DNA from: Saccoglossus kowalevskii
Taxonomy: Eukaryota; Hemichordata; Enteropneusta; Harrimaniidae
Reading direction: 5' to 3'
NCBI RefSeq assembly: GCF_000003605.2
Contig: NW_003126883.1
Span: 1,369,167 to 1,401,809 of the forward strand
DNA length: 32,643 nucleotides
Below are positions 31,708 to 32,643 of the stretch, in pieces. A program made the position numbers and the translations under genes. The notes beneath the pieces were generated by a model that saw only the letters and a program-made list of their open reading frames with translations, made no database searches and had not been told where the DNA came from. Each line of letters starts with the position of its first letter. The first letter of the stretch is position 1.

Positions 31708-32167
31708 CTGTAAACAAAAAGTGATAGAAAATTATTATATATATATAAAGTATTATGCTACAAAATGAAATAAATATCTGAGAAATGATACATATTGTAC
31801 AACACTATCTTCTCTGCACGTGGTATCATCACTGCCATAATTTGAACATGATTATATCGCAATTTTTATTTTTTTTAATGGGCCATCCAGGAGCAGTTGA
31901 ACACAGGCAAACGTTCCCATAATGAGTCTTTGCCACACACACCCAGGGTCTCGGGTCAACCATTTTTGGTTTTCAACCCAATTAAGATTTTAACTCAGGT
32001 TCATCGATCATGAGTCCAATGTGCAACAACCACTATTACGCAATCTAAATATGATCTTTCTTTTACGGTAGAATGCTACATATAGATGTATTAGTATTAA
32101 AGTATGTAAACTTCTTTTGATTTAATGTCAATCTGTTTTTTGAGAAAAACAGTAAAAAACAAAACAA

Positions 32168-32643
32168 GTCATTGTCAATGACACGTCCCCGTTCCGTTCA
32201 TATTTGAGTGACATATACATTCAAAGCAGATCATGACCGAAATGCACCTGCATATATACAACACATTGTACTAAATCTAAACAAAATCCATCCATGCATG
32301 ACTGAGATCTGGTTCCGGAATTGTGAAAATACGTGATTTTAATGCATTTTCTGTCTTACAATGGCCATCATTCAGCTATTGTTAAGCGGATCATGAAACA
32401 AATGCACATATCTATTTTTGACATGATGTACCATGTGTGTGTGAAGTTTGAACTTGATCAATCCAGACATGTCTGGGATACGGATCCAGAACTGAATTCT
32501 TTAAGAAAATGGCCGCCAGTCGGCCATTTCGAACTTGATCCGGGAAAAAAAATGACGTGCATCAAGGTCCTATTATGTTTAATGTAAGTACCAAATTTGA
32601 ACGAAATCCGTCCATGCATAACTGAGATCCGGGTTCGGAATGG
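32168..32643. mobile_element. Family A element running off the right edge
   Basis: Left end GTCATTGTCAATGAC (32168-32182) followed by acGTCCCCGTTCCG, then units with cores 'atggccatcattcagctat' (near 32360) and 'atggccgccagtcggccat' (near 32508), about 150 bp apart, with 'ccaaatttgaacgaaatccgtcc' between. Lies in the ALK intron upstream of the first visible exon. Confidence 0.65.

Overview
The window looks like nuclear DNA from an invertebrate animal. It is AT-rich (about one third G+C by eye), its genes are split by GT-AG introns, and it carries many decayed transposable elements plus one 50-base assembly gap. Word usage and repeat types suggest a marine invertebrate such as a lophotrochozoan or hemichordate, but I cannot fix the species. 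All recognisable host coding sequence is on the minus strand, so genes read from high to low coordinates.

The main feature (10532-31707, minus) is a receptor tyrosine kinase of the ALK/LTK family. I could splice 22 exons with matching phases into one open frame of 1233 residues ending in a stop codon. Domain order is: end of MAM domain 1, LDL-receptor class A module, MAM domain 2, glycine-rich region, a short cysteine-poor membrane-proximal piece, one transmembrane helix, a juxtamembrane segment with an NPNY motif, a complete kinase domain with the ALK-type activation loop YxxxYY, and a poorly conserved 214-residue tail. The signal peptide and most of MAM 1 lie beyond the right edge.

Downstream on the same strand (954-8056) is the 5' half of a second gene whose predicted protein resembles the N-terminal half of CGRRF1, a membrane-anchored RING-finger ubiquitin ligase. 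It has two possible first exons (7959-8056 and 3177-3292). Both encode a similar N-terminal membrane helix and both end in the phase required by the shared exon 2, so they look like duplicated alternative first exons. The RING-encoding 3' end lies beyond the left edge.

The rest is intron and intergenic sequence with mobile-element material: four non-LTR retrotransposon tails; two inverted-orientation copies of a TTAA-flanked piggyBac-like MITE; a TA-flanked MITE inside a GAATA microsatellite; a foldback element at 6674-7402 whose arms are built of a short tandem repeat; and two families of interspersed elements with internal ~145-150 bp tandem repeats, one apparently nested in the other. I found no tRNA or rRNA gene, CRISPR array or prokaryotic-type system.

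The biology here is a growth-factor-type receptor next to a growth-suppressing ubiquitin ligase in an invertebrate genome. The least conventional signals are the duplicated CGRRF1 first exon, the foldback and satellite-bearing elements, and the strong excess of the palindrome TACCGGTA.
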